DNA from: Achromobacter sp. RTa
GTDB lineage: Bacteria > Pseudomonadota > Gammaproteobacteria > Burkholderiales > Burkholderiaceae_B
DNA length: 64,000 bases
Direction of reading: 5' to 3'
Assembly (NCBI RefSeq): GCF_000757485.1
Contig: NZ_JPYO01000046.1
Coordinates: 345,257-409,256 of the forward strand
Shown here: piece by piece, positions 27,314-35,527 of the stretch
How positions within the stretch are numbered: the first letter of the stretch is position 1
How the letters are laid out: every line of letters starts with the position of its first letter
The notes under the pieces: model-generated
Database searches by the model: none
What the model was told of the DNA's origin: nothing
Seen by the model: only the letters and a program-made list of their open reading frames with translations
Made by a program: the position numbers and the translations under genes

Positions 27314-27448
27314 CCGGCTCCGGTAGAGAGACCCGGAGCCGGAAACCTGGGCGTATTTTATAAGGGCCTGTCACCGGCTCCTGCCGGCCGCACAGCGCTT
27401 TTGGCGCATCGCTACGCGGATTACGGCAGAACGAGGACGACAGGCCCT
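27314..27448 (-). promoter_or_regulatory. structured spacer between livK and livH (two hairpins)
   Basis: CCGGCTCCGG and CCGGAGCCGG (27314-27323, 27333-27342) give a 10-bp stem with a 9-nt loop. Further upstream on the minus strand AGGGCCTGTC (27363-27372) pairs with GACAGGCCCT (27439-27448) across 66 nt that contain smaller GC-rich hairpins. Neither is followed by a good T run. Such spacers commonly protect or attenuate between a highly expressed binding protein and its permeases. Confidence 0.5.
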
Positions 27449-27481
27449 ACACGCCGGCGAGCCGCCGGCGGGATCGCGAGT

Positions 27482-28597
27482 TTACAGCTGGGTCTTCTTG
27501 CCGTTCTTATCCCACTTGTAGACCGCGAATTCGAAGTTCTTCAGATCGCCCTTGGCGTCGTACTCGACCGGGCCGATGCCGGTGGAGAACTTCGTCTTGT
27601 GCATGTAGTCGGCCACCTTGGCGGGGTCCTCGCCCACCGCGTTGATGCTGTCCGCCAGGATCTGCACGGCGGCGTACGCCGGCATCTGGAAGGCGCCGTC
27701 CGGATCGCGCTTGGCGTCCTTGAAGGCCTTCACGATGCCTTCGTTGCCGGGCAGCTTGGTGAAATCGGCGGGCAGCGTGACCAGCAGCCCTTCGATGGCC
27801 GGGCCGGCGATCGCCACCAGGTCCTGGTTGGCGGTGCCTTCCGGACCCATGAACTGGACCTTCAGGCCCTGCTCGCGCGATTGGCGCAGCAGCAGGCCGA
27901 GCTCGGGGTGGTAGCCGCCGAAATAGACCAGATCCACGCCGGCCGACTTCAGCTTGGTGATGATGGCCGAGTAGTCGCTGTCGCCGACGTTGATGCCTTC
28001 GAACATCGCGACGTTCACGCCGTCCTTGGTCAGCGTGTCCTTGACCTGGGTGGCCACGCCCGAACCGTAGGTCTGCTTGTCATGCAGCACGGCGACCTTC
28101 TTGGGCTTCAGCGTCTTGGCGATGTAGTTGGCGGCGTACGGGCCCTGCTGATCGTCGCGGCCGATGGTGCGGAAGAAGAAGTGCGGCTTGATCGTGTCGG
28201 TGACCAGCGGCGACGTGGCGCCCGGAGTGATGCCGACGATGCCCTCTTCCTCGTAGACCTTGACAGCGGCCACGGTGACGCCGGAGCAGGCATGGGCCAC
28301 GGCGAACTTGGCGCCGGAGTTGACCACGCGGTTGGCGGCGGGCACGGCCTGCTTGGGTTCGCAACCGTCGTCGATGAGGATGGGCTCGAGCTTCTTGCCC
28401 TTGACGCCGCCCTTCGCGTTGATGGTTTCGATGGCGGTCAGCGCGCCGGCCTGGATCTGGTCGCCGTACTGCGTATTGGGACCCGTCATGGGCTGGGGAA
28501 TGCCGATTTTGATCGTGTCGGCTGCGTGCACGGCGCCGGCCAGGGCAAGCGCCCCAAGCGCGACGGCTACCGGGGTAAGACGATGCAGAAACTTCAT
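27482..28597 (-). CDS. livK: branched-chain amino acid ABC transporter substrate-binding protein
   Basis: The 371-residue protein has a signal peptide (MKFLHRLTPVAVALGALALA...HA) and the LivJ/LivK receptor fold (IKIGIPQPMTGPNTQYGDQ; FFRTIGRDDQQGPYAANYIA; FGGYHPELGLLLRQSREQG). The two cysteines in DDGCEPKQ and AHACSG probably form the family disulfide. ATG 28597 follows TGGAGAACTCCGC. It is the first gene of the liv cluster. A close paralogue lies at 37661-38788. Confidence 0.95.
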   Translation of the reverse strand: MKFLHRLTPVAVALGALALAGAVHAADTIKIGIPQPMTGPNTQYGDQIQAGALTAIETINAKGGVKGKKLEPILIDDGCEPKQAVPAANRVVNSGAKFAVAHACSGVTVAAVKVYEEEGIVGITPGATSPLVTDTIKPHFFFRTIGRDDQQGPYAANYIAKTLKPKKVAVLHDKQTYGSGVATQVKDTLTKDGVNVAMFEGINVGDSDYSAIITKLKSAGVDLVYFGGYHPELGLLLRQSREQGLKVQFMGPEGTANQDLVAIAGPAIEGLLVTLPADFTKLPGNEGIVKAFKDAKRDPDGAFQMPAYAAVQILADSINAVGEDPAKVADYMHKTKFSTGIGPVEYDAKGDLKNFEFAVYKWDKNGKKTQL

Positions 28598-28992
28598 GCG
28601 GAGTTCTCCAGCGAGGTTTTGAGCGGCTCTGTTCGACGCGGCTTATCGGGTGGGTGCCCCGTAATCCGTATCGCCCGTCGCCGGCTTCTTGGGCAAAAAT
28701 ACGGTGTGGGCGGTATTCTGGAAGCAAGGCGCCATACTGTCACTGCGTGTAATCCCCAATATTTTGAAGACCGCCTTTAATCGTGACGGATTGCGCCCGC
28801 AAGCCCGTGAAATCACTGGAGAATTCGCAAGTAAACCTTAAATCCACACTGGCGCGCCGCAAGGACTTGTGCTTGGAGTTTTATATATGCGGCGGTTAAT
28901 ACACTGTTTAAATACGCATTTAAATACAGTGCTTACGCGGGACTTACGGATAATGATTAATCGCGCGAACTGCGAGTGTCCGGCACCTGTCA
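28598..28992. other. gene-free AT-rich upstream region of livK
   Basis: No credible gene is seen. The liv promoter should lie here on the minus strand. At 28902-28931 CACTGT and ACAGTG flank two direct copies of TTTAAATAC (28907 and 28919, 12 bp apart), forming an imperfect inverted repeat that could be an operator or a decayed repeat. The GTGTC palindrome array begins at the right end. Confidence 0.5.
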
Positions 28993-29292
28993 GTGTCTGA
29001 CACCCCTACGAGACGCCGCTCCATGCGGAAGCGCTGCCTCCCGGGTGTCAGACACAGGCACTGGTAAGTGTCTGACACCCGTACGAGATGCCGCCCCATG
29101 CGGAAGCGCTGCCTCCCGGGTGTCAGACACAGGCACTGGTAGGTGTCTGACACCCCTACGAGACGCCGCTCCACGCTGAAGCGCTGCCGCCCGGGTGTCA
29201 GACACAGGCCCTGGTAAGTGTCTGACCCCCCTACGAGACGCCGCTCCATGCTGAAGCGCTGCCTCCCGGGTGTCAGACACAAAAGCTCGTTG
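28993..29292. repeat. four tandem 75-bp palindromic units (locus B)
   Basis: Units begin at 28993, 29068, 29143 and 29218, exactly 75 bp apart. Each opens GTGTCTGACACCCCTACGAG and ends CCCGGGTGTCAGACAC plus a 12-bp linker such as AGGCACTGGTAA, so its ends form inverted repeats of at least 13 bp and each end is itself a GTGTC-N-GACAC palindrome. Units differ at only a few positions, mainly in the last copy, showing recent tandem expansion. Because 75 is a multiple of three, spurious open frames run through the array. Confidence 0.95.
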
Positions 29293-29315
29293 GTGTCAGG
29301 CGCTGAAGCCGGTGT

Positions 29316-29376
29316 GTGTCTGACACCCGGATACGCCCTCGCCATTCCTCGGGCGTCTCGTACGGGTGTCAGACAC
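29316..29376. repeat. inverted diverged copy of the 62-bp element
   Basis: Read on the minus strand this begins GTGTCTGACACCCGTACGAG followed by ACGC and ends CCGGGTGTCAGACAC, matching the ends of the 75-bp units but in opposite orientation and with a different middle. It links the 75-bp array to the 28-bp array. Confidence 0.8.
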
Positions 29377-29490
29377 TGGACCATCCCATACGGGCGTCAG
29401 ACACTAGGCCATCCCATATCGGTGTCAGACACTAAACCATCCCATACAAATGCCAGACACTGGCCCATCCCATCCGGGCGCCAGTCCCTC
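29366..29490. repeat. second tandem array with 28-bp period
   Basis: Units of the form GTGTCAGACACT-NNN-CCATCCCATA-CGG start at 29366, 29394, 29422, 29450 and 29478, always 28 bp apart, with decay toward the right (GCGTCAG, ATGCCAG, GCGCCAG). The array ends 10 bp from the stop codon of the yhhQ-like gene. Adjacent units are almost identical over their whole length, so there are no spacers and this is not a CRISPR. Confidence 0.88.
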
Positions 29491-29499
29491 GCCCTCTGC

Positions 29500-30051
29500 T
29501 CAAACGCTGGCCGGCTTGGCCAGGTTCCACATCAGCGCGCGGAACGGCGCCAGCATGCTTACGTTGACGGCCAGCTTGATCGCCAGGTCGCCCATCATCC
29601 AGGTCACCCAGGGCGCGCCCGTGGCGGCGAAGGCCACGCTGAAGAACACAGCCGTGTCGAGCACCGCGCCCAGCGTGCCGGACACCAGCGGCGCGCGCCA
29701 CCAGCGCTGGTCGCGCAGGCGGTCGAACACCTGGATATCCACCAGCTGCGCGCAGATATAGGCCAGGCCGGAGGCCAATGCGATGCGGGGCGAAGCCACC
29801 CACACCGATACCGCCAGGGCCGCAGCGAAGCCGAACCACGCCACGCGGCGGGCGGCGGCCGGCCCGAAACGGCGATTCAGCAGATCCGTTACCAGGAAAG
29901 CGACCGGATACGACAAGCCGCCCCAGGTCAGCCAATCGTTCAGCGGCACCTGGACCAGGATATTGGAACCCACCACCACCAGGAGCATGCACAGCACGGC
30001 GATGCCGAACTGCGCGCGGCTCATGGGCTGATAGCGTCTTGCCGCCATCAT
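29500..30051 (-). CDS. yhhQ: queuosine precursor transporter (VUT/YhhQ family)
   Basis: The 183-residue protein has about six hydrophobic segments and the VUT-family motif LAYICAQLVDIQVFDRLR with the conserved Asp, plus NILVQVPLNDWLTWGGLSYP near the N terminus. Family members import queuosine precursors (preQ0/preQ1). It starts at ATG 30051, overlapping the proC stop by 4 bp, so the two are co-translated. Its 3' end abuts the 28-bp repeat array. Confidence 0.9.
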   Translation of the reverse strand: MMAARRYQPMSRAQFGIAVLCMLLVVVGSNILVQVPLNDWLTWGGLSYPVAFLVTDLLNRRFGPAAARRVAWFGFAAALAVSVWVASPRIALASGLAYICAQLVDIQVFDRLRDQRWWRAPLVSGTLGAVLDTAVFFSVAFAATGAPWVTWMMGDLAIKLAVNVSMLAPFRALMWNLAKPASV

Positions 30052-30881
30052 TTGCCGAACTCCTCCGCCAGCTCGCGCGAACGCCGCGCGGCGGCGGCCA
30101 TGGCCTCCTCCACGATGCCGGCAAAGCCTGCCGCGCCGAACGAGTCCAGCGCGGCGGCGGTCGTGCCGCCCTTGGACGTGACCCGTTCACGCAAGGTGGA
30201 AAGCGGCTCGGAGGACTCGGCCGCCAGCCGCGTGGCGCCGGCCAGCGTGCCCAAGGCCAATTGCTTGGCCTGCTCGGCCGTCAGGCCGACCTTCCGGCCG
30301 CCGGCGACCAGCGCCTCGAGGAACAGAAAGACGTAAGCGGGGCCGCTGCCCGACAGGGCCGTAACGCCGTCCAGCGCGGCGTCCCCGTCCACCCAGACCA
30401 CGCTGCCCACGCTGGAGAGCAGCTTGGCGGCAAGCTCGCGGTCGGCCTCGCCCACACCGTCCAGCGCCGCCAGGCCCGTCATGCCCGCGCCCACGAGGGC
30501 CGGCGTGTTGGGCATGCAGCGCACCAGGCGGTTGAAAGGCGCCTCGGGCGTGCCCAGCCACGAGGCCAGCGTATCGGCCCGGATACCCGCCGCCACGCTT
30601 ACCACCAATGTGTCTTCCCGCAACCACTGACGCGTGGAAGCCACAACGTCTTTCATGTTCTGTGGCTTCACAGCGAAAACCCATACCCGGCACCGCGCCA
30701 GGGCCTCATCCGGGGCCGTGGCGGTGGTCATGCCGCGGGCCTGCCAGGCGGCGTGCGCATCCTGGTTAATGTCAATGACATGAATGTTGCCGGCGGCGCA
30801 TACTTTGCCCGCCAGGCCCGATGCCAGGGCGGCCGCCATATTGCCGCCACCAATGAACGCAATCGAAAGTTCGTTTTTCAT
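30048..30881 (-). CDS. proC: pyrroline-5-carboxylate reductase
   Basis: The 277-residue NADPH-dependent enzyme makes L-proline from pyrroline-5-carboxylate. It has the N-terminal Rossmann motif FIGGGNMAAAL, RCMPNTPALVGAGMTGL, and the C-terminal ALSGSGPAYVFLFLEALV and KGGTTAAALDSF segments that form the dimer active site. ATG 30881 opens MKNELSIAFIGGG. It is followed on the same strand by yhhQ with a 4-bp overlap. Confidence 0.96.
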   Translation of the reverse strand: MKNELSIAFIGGGNMAAALASGLAGKVCAAGNIHVIDINQDAHAAWQARGMTTATAPDEALARCRVWVFAVKPQNMKDVVASTRQWLREDTLVVSVAAGIRADTLASWLGTPEAPFNRLVRCMPNTPALVGAGMTGLAALDGVGEADRELAAKLLSSVGSVVWVDGDAALDGVTALSGSGPAYVFLFLEALVAGGRKVGLTAEQAKQLALGTLAGATRLAAESSEPLSTLRERVTSKGGTTAAALDSFGAAGFAGIVEEAMAAAARRSRELAEEFGK

Positions 30882-30980
30882 AGCCAGCGATTGTAAACGG
30901 TAGTCCCCGTAGGGAGAAAAAGGAAAAATGTTCGTTCGCGCCTGAAACGCGCAATTTGACAGGCGTTTAGACTGATGTGA

Positions 30981-31000
30981 AAGTCACGGTTTTGTCACAA
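30981..31000 (+). promoter_or_regulatory. candidate Pho box upstream of ugpB
   Basis: GTCAC occurs at 30983-30987 and 30994-30998, exactly 11 bp apart, in the context AAGTCACGGTTTTGTCACAA. PhoB boxes are CTGTCAT-type 7-mers repeated every 11 bp, and ugp operons are classic Pho regulon members. The site lies 76 bp upstream of the ugpB ATG. Confidence 0.6.
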
Positions 31001-31075
31001 ACAATTCATAAGGTGTCGTGTTTTCCGCGCCCGGACACCCCGGCTGCAACACGCCCAACCTGGAGGAACCTCACT

Positions 31076-32389
31076 ATGCGATCCCACCGTATTGCCTTAA
31101 CTTTTGCCGCCATCATGGCGGCTTTCGCAGGCGCCTCCGCGCATGCCGCCACCGAGATCCAGTTCTGGCATTCGATGGAAGGCGCCCTGGGCGACCGCGT
31201 GAACGGCCTGGTCGACGAGTTCAACAAGAAAAACCCCGACTATCAGGTCAAGGCAGTTTACAAGGGCAACTACGGTGAATCCATGAACGCCGGCATCGCC
31301 GCGTTCCGCGCCGGCAACGCGCCCGACATCCTGCAGGTCTTCGAAGTGGGCACGGCCACCATGATGTACGCCAAGGGCGCCATCAAGCCGGTGCAGCAGA
31401 TGTCCGAAGAAGTCGGCAATCCCATCGATCCGAAGGAATTCATCGGCGCCGTGGCCGGCTACTACTCCTCGGCCGACGGCAAGCTGGTGTCGATGCCGTT
31501 CAACAGCTCGACCGTGGTGTTCTACTACAACAAGGACGCCTTCAAGAAGGCCGGCCTGGACGCCGACAATCCTCCCAAGACCTGGGAAGAGCTGGCCGCC
31601 GCCGGCCAGAAGCTGAAGGCCGCCGGCCAGGAATGCGGCTACACCACGTCGTGGCCGTCGTGGGTCCAGCTGGAAACGTTCTCGGCCTGGCATAACGTGC
31701 CGTACGCCACCAAGGACAACGGTTTCGGCGGCCTGGACGCGCGCATCGCCATCAACACCCCGCTGCACGTGCGCCACCTGGACAACCTGGCCAAGCTGGC
31801 CAAGGACGGCATCTTCATGTACGGCGGGCGCGGCGACGAGCCGAACTCGCTGTTCATCAGCGGCAAGTGCGCGATGATCACCGGCTCGTCCGGCCTGCGC
31901 GCCAACATCGCCAAGAACGCCAAGTTCGAATTCGGCACCTCGACCCTGCCCTACTATGCCGACGTCAAGGGCGCCCCGCAGAACACCATCATCGGCGGCG
32001 CCTCGCTGTGGGTCTTCGCCAACAAGAAGCCGGAAACCTACAAGGGCGTGACCGCGTTCTTCAAGTTCCTGGCCAGCCCGGAAATCGCCGCCCGCTGGCA
32101 TCAGCAGACCGGCTACGTGCCCGTCACCAAGGCCGCCTACGAGCTGACCAAGAAGGACGGCTTCTACGACAAGAACCCGGGCACCGAAGTCGGCGTCAAG
32201 CAATTGAACGTCGAGACCACCGCGCAATCCCGCGGCTTGCGCCTGGGCTTCCTGCCGCAGATCCGCGAAATCGAAGACGCTGAAATCGAACGCATCGTGT
32301 CCGGCAAGGTCGCCGCGAAGGACGGCGCCGAGAACATCGTCAAGCGCGGCAACGAGCTGCTGGAAAAATTCGAGAAAAGTGTAAAGTAA
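31076..32389 (+). CDS. ugpB: sn-glycerol-3-phosphate ABC transporter substrate-binding protein
   Basis: The 437-residue periplasmic protein has a signal peptide (MRSHRIALTFAAIMAAFAGASAHAA) and the UgpB body: EIQFWHSMEGALGDRVNGLV, the GNAPDILQVFEVGTATMM ligand-binding region and SSWPSW-type aromatic platform (here TTSWPSWVQLETF). Length matches E. coli UgpB (438). It captures glycerol-3-phosphate or glycerophosphodiesters as a phosphate and carbon source. ATG 31076 follows TGGAGGAACCTCACT. The membrane genes follow after 189 bp. Confidence 0.95.
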   Translation: MRSHRIALTFAAIMAAFAGASAHAATEIQFWHSMEGALGDRVNGLVDEFNKKNPDYQVKAVYKGNYGESMNAGIAAFRAGNAPDILQVFEVGTATMMYAKGAIKPVQQMSEEVGNPIDPKEFIGAVAGYYSSADGKLVSMPFNSSTVVFYYNKDAFKKAGLDADNPPKTWEELAAAGQKLKAAGQECGYTTSWPSWVQLETFSAWHNVPYATKDNGFGGLDARIAINTPLHVRHLDNLAKLAKDGIFMYGGRGDEPNSLFISGKCAMITGSSGLRANIAKNAKFEFGTSTLPYYADVKGAPQNTIIGGASLWVFANKKPETYKGVTAFFKFLASPEIAARWHQQTGYVPVTKAAYELTKKDGFYDKNPGTEVGVKQLNVETTAQSRGLRLGFLPQIREIEDAEIERIVSGKVAAKDGAENIVKRGNELLEKFEKSVK

Positions 32390-32411
32390 CGCCCTTCCCA
32401 TAACGCTGAAG

Positions 32412-32558
32412 AGTCCTTGTCAATCGGCATTTTCCATGCTGCGACAAGGACTTGGCATGTTCGGCGCAAGGCTTAAGGCCCTGGTTTTTTTGGGGCTTTA
32501 AGCCTATCGTATTTTGCGAATGCGGTTTCAGGCGGCGGTGATTCCAACCGCCGCTTTT
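32412..32558 (+). promoter_or_regulatory. three stem-loops between ugpB and ugpA
   Basis: AGTCCTTGTC (32412-32421) pairs with GACAAGGACT (32443-32452). A second stem AGGCTTAAGGCCC/GGGGCTTTAAGCCT lies at about 32469-32506 with seven Ts in its loop. GCGGCGGT (32532-32539) pairs with ACCGCCGC (32547-32554), followed by TTTT. The last looks like a partial intrinsic terminator 20 bp before ugpA. Together they probably lower permease expression relative to the binding protein and stabilise ugpB mRNA. Confidence 0.6.
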
Positions 32559-32578
32559 CTGTACCTTGGGTTCCCCCT

Positions 32579-33460
32579 ATGGAAAAACGCGTTGTATTCG
32601 GGCACAAGACCTTGCCCTATCTGCTGCTCCTGCCGCAGATCATCATTACCGTGGTCTTCTTCTTCCTGCCCGCCGGACAAGCCATGTGGCAGTCCATGCG
32701 CCTGGAAGACGCCTTCGGCCTGTCCTCCGAGTTCGTCGGGCTGGACAACTTCATCGACCTGTTCTCGCAACAGGCCTACCTGGATTCCTTCCGCGTCACT
32801 GCCGTCTTCTCCGTCCTGGTGGCGGTCGTCGGCCTGGGCGTGTCCCTGCTGCTGGCCGTCATGGCCGACCGCGTCATCCGCGGCGCCGGGCTCTACAAGA
32901 CGCTTTTGATCTGGCCCTACGCCGTGGCGCCCGCCGTCGTCGGCGTGCTGTGGCTGTTCCTGTTCTCGCCCTCGGTCGGCATCCTGGCCGTGGCCCTGCG
33001 CCATGCCGGCGTCGACTGGAACCCGCGCCTGGACGGCAACCAGGCCATGCTGCTGGTGCTGATCGCCGCGGTATGGAAGCAGATCTCGTACAACTTCCTC
33101 TTCTTCCTGGCCGGCCTCCAGTCCATCCCGCGCTCGCTCATCGAAGCCGCCGCGATCGACGGCGCCAGCCCCTCGCGCCGGTTCTGGAGCATCGTCTTCC
33201 CGCTGCTCTCGCCCACCACGTTCTTCCTGCTGGTGGTCAACATCATCTATGCCTTCTTCGATACCTTCGCCGTCGTGGACACGACGACGCAGGGCGGTCC
33301 CGGCACCGCAACCTCGATCCTGGTCTACAAGGTGTACAGCGACGGCTTCCGCGGCCTGGATCTCGGTTCGTCCGCGGCCCAGTCGGTGGTGCTTATGTTC
33401 ATTGTGATTGCCCTGACGGTCGTGCAGTTCCGCTACGTCGACCGCAAAGTGCAGTATTGA
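32579..33460 (+). CDS. ugpA: sn-glycerol-3-phosphate ABC transporter permease
   Basis: The 293-residue permease has six hydrophobic segments and the EAA loop [25 protein letters not shown]-terminal [23 protein letters not shown] and length match UgpA. It forms the channel with UgpE in the inner membrane. It starts at ATG 32579 and is 21 bp upstream of ugpE. Confidence 0.95.
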   Translation: MEKRVVFGHKTLPYLLLLPQIIITVVFFFLPAGQAMWQSMRLEDAFGLSSEFVGLDNFIDLFSQQAYLDSFRVTAVFSVLVAVVGLGVSLLLAVMADRVIRGAGLYKTLLIWPYAVAPAVVGVLWLFLFSPSVGILAVALRHAGVDWNPRLDGNQAMLLVLIAAVWKQISYNFLFFLAGLQSIPRSLIEAAAIDGASPSRRFWSIVFPLLSPTTFFLLVVNIIYAFFDTFAVVDTTTQGGPGTATSILVYKVYSDGFRGLDLGSSAAQSVVLMFIVIALTVVQFRYVDRKVQY

Positions 33461-33481
33461 TTTTGTCCGAGGCTACAAACA

Positions 33482-34333
33482 ATGGTTGAACGCCGTCCCT
33501 GGCTGGATATTCTGGCCCACTTCATCCTGCTCTGCGGCGTGGCGATGGTGGCATTTCCGCTCTACGTCACTTTCGTCGCGTCCACCCAGACCGCGCAGGA
33601 AGTGGCGTCAGCGCCCATGTCGCTCATTCCCGGCAAGCATTTCGTCGACAACTACATGCAGGCGCTGTTCGGCGGCTCGTCCGGCGGCTCTTCGGGCGCT
33701 CCCGTGGGCCGCATGATGTACGTCAGCCTGATCATGGCGCTGGCGATCTCCATCGGCAAGATCGCCATCTCGCTGCTCTCGGCCTTCGCGGTGGTGTATT
33801 TCCGCTTCCCGGGCCGCATGTTCTTCTTCTGGATGATCTTCGTCACGCTGATGCTGCCCGTCGAAGTGCGTATCGCGCCCACCTACAAGGTGGTGGCCGA
33901 CCTGGGCCTGCTCAACAGTTACGCCGGCCTGACCCTGCCGCTGATCGCCTCGGCCACGGCCACCTTCCTGTTCCGGCAGTTCTTCCTGACCGTGCCGGAC
34001 GAACTGATCGAAGCCGCGCGCATCGACGGGGCCGGCCCCCTGCGCTTCTTCCGCGACGTGCTGCTGCCGCTGTCCAAGACCAGCATCGCGGCCCTGTTCG
34101 TGATCCAGTTCATCTACGGCTGGAACCAGTATCTCTGGCCGCTGCTGATCACCACGCAGGAAGACATGTATCCCGTCGTCATCGGCATCAAGCGGATGAT
34201 CAGCGGCGGCGACAGCGTGACCGAATGGAACATCACCATGGCTACCGCCATGCTGGCCATGATTCCGCCGGCGCTGGTCGTCATCCTGATGCAGAAATGG
34301 TTCGTCAAGGGTCTGGTCGACACTGAGAAATGA
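33482..34333 (+). CDS. ugpE: sn-glycerol-3-phosphate ABC transporter permease
   Basis: The 283-residue permease opens [20 protein letters not shown] and has six hydrophobic segments with the EAA loop [22 protein letters not shown]. The [14 protein letters not shown] and [16 protein letters not shown] stretches are typical of UgpE. It is the partner of UgpA and is 67 bp upstream of ugpC. Confidence 0.95.
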   Translation: MVERRPWLDILAHFILLCGVAMVAFPLYVTFVASTQTAQEVASAPMSLIPGKHFVDNYMQALFGGSSGGSSGAPVGRMMYVSLIMALAISIGKIAISLLSAFAVVYFRFPGRMFFFWMIFVTLMLPVEVRIAPTYKVVADLGLLNSYAGLTLPLIASATATFLFRQFFLTVPDELIEAARIDGAGPLRFFRDVLLPLSKTSIAALFVIQFIYGWNQYLWPLLITTQEDMYPVVIGIKRMISGGDSVTEWNITMATAMLAMIPPALVVILMQKWFVKGLVDTEK

Positions 34334-34400
34334 CGCCCACCCACGCTGCGCCTTAGCGCTGGCCGCCTCCCCCGAACACGACTCCGAACACGAATAACAC

Positions 34401-35489
34401 ATGGCTACTCTCAGCTTCCGCAACGTCAAGAAAACCTACGCCGGCAACGTCCCGGTCATCCATGGCATCGACATGGACGTCAAGGACGGCGAATTCATCG
34501 TCATCGTCGGCCCATCCGGCTGCGGCAAATCCACGTTGATGCGCATGGTCGCCGGGCTGGAAACCGTCACCAGCGGCGACATCCTCATCGAGGACAAGGT
34601 CGTCAACAACCTCGAGCCCGCCGAGCGCGACATCGCGATGGTGTTCCAGAACTACGCGCTCTACCCGCACATGACCGTGTTCGAGAACATGGCCTATGGC
34701 CTGAAGATCCGCAAGTTCTCCAAAGAAGAGATCAAGAAGCGCGTGGACGCGGCCGCCCAGATCCTGGAGCTCTCCCACCTGCTGGACCGCCGCCCCCGCG
34801 CGCTGTCCGGCGGCCAGCGCCAGCGCGTCGCCATGGGCCGGGCCATCGTCCGCGAGCCCAAGGTCTTCCTGTTCGACGAGCCGCTGTCGAACCTGGACGC
34901 CAAGCTGCGCGTGGCGATGCGCCTGGAAATCATGAAGCTGCACCGCCGCCTGGGCACGACCAGCCTGTACGTGACGCACGACCAGGTCGAGGCCATGACG
35001 CTGGCTCACCGCATGATCGTCATGTACCAGGGCGTGCCCGAGCAGATCGGCACCCCCATGGAGGTGTTCGAAAAGCCCGCCTCGACCTTCGTGGCCGGCT
35101 TCATCGGCTCGCCCCCCATGAACCTGATGGAAGTGAACGTGGCCGGCGACGGCACGGTCCAGAGCCTGGACGGCATCGCGCTGGACATTTCGCCGCTGGA
35201 AGTGCCCGCGCAGGTCCGCGGCCGCAAGATCATCATGGGCATGCGACCCGAACACATGCTGCTGAACACGCAGGGCGTGCCGGCGGAAGTGGAAATGGTC
35301 GAAACGCTGGGTTCCGAGCAGCTGGTCCACTGCCGCTGCGGCAAGGCGACGCTGGTCGTGCGCTGCACGACGCGCCAGCTGTCGGAATCGTCGGCCAAGG
35401 TGGGCGCCCGCGTGAACGTCGGCTCCGACGGCCGCCACCCGCTGCACTGGTTCGAGCCCGACACGGGCCGCCGCGTGCAAGGCCTGTAG
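34401..35489 (+). CDS. ugpC: sn-glycerol-3-phosphate ABC transporter ATP-binding protein
   Basis: The 362-residue ATPase has Walker [10 protein letters not shown], signature [15 protein letters not shown], Walker [14 protein letters not shown], and a C-terminal OB-fold regulatory domain (about 240-360) with GMRPEHMLL. It energises glycerol-3-phosphate uptake. It is the last ugp gene; no ugpQ phosphodiesterase gene follows, and the next gene is convergent. Confidence 0.95.
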   Translation: MATLSFRNVKKTYAGNVPVIHGIDMDVKDGEFIVIVGPSGCGKSTLMRMVAGLETVTSGDILIEDKVVNNLEPAERDIAMVFQNYALYPHMTVFENMAYGLKIRKFSKEEIKKRVDAAAQILELSHLLDRRPRALSGGQRQRVAMGRAIVREPKVFLFDEPLSNLDAKLRVAMRLEIMKLHRRLGTTSLYVTHDQVEAMTLAHRMIVMYQGVPEQIGTPMEVFEKPASTFVAGFIGSPPMNLMEVNVAGDGTVQSLDGIALDISPLEVPAQVRGRKIIMGMRPEHMLLNTQGVPAEVEMVETLGSEQLVHCRCGKATLVVRCTTRQLSESSAKVGARVNVGSDGRHPLHWFEPDTGRRVQGL

Positions 35490-35503
35490 GAACCCGTCCG
35501 CCC

Positions 35504-35527
35504 GAGGGCGGCGCAGCGCGCGCCCTC
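35504..35527. terminator. hairpin between convergent ugpC and sensor kinase genes
   Basis: GAGGGCG (35504-35510) pairs with CGCCCTC (35521-35527) around a 10-nt GC-rich loop. It lies 15 bp after the ugpC stop and overlaps the kinase stop codon. There is no T run, so it may act only as an RNA 3'-end stabiliser. Confidence 0.35.

Noticed and set aside
28944-29384. Open frames running through the repeat array on both strands (up to 146 residues)
   Set aside because: The 75-bp unit length is a multiple of three, so frames stay open by chance; the translation is just a repeated peptide with no ribosome-binding site.
29366-29490. Possible CRISPR array
   Set aside because: Units are conserved over nearly their full 28 bp with no unique spacers, and no cas genes are present.
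31097-32401. 434-residue frame antisense to ugpB
   Set aside because: Shadow of ugpB codon usage; no start signal or domain.
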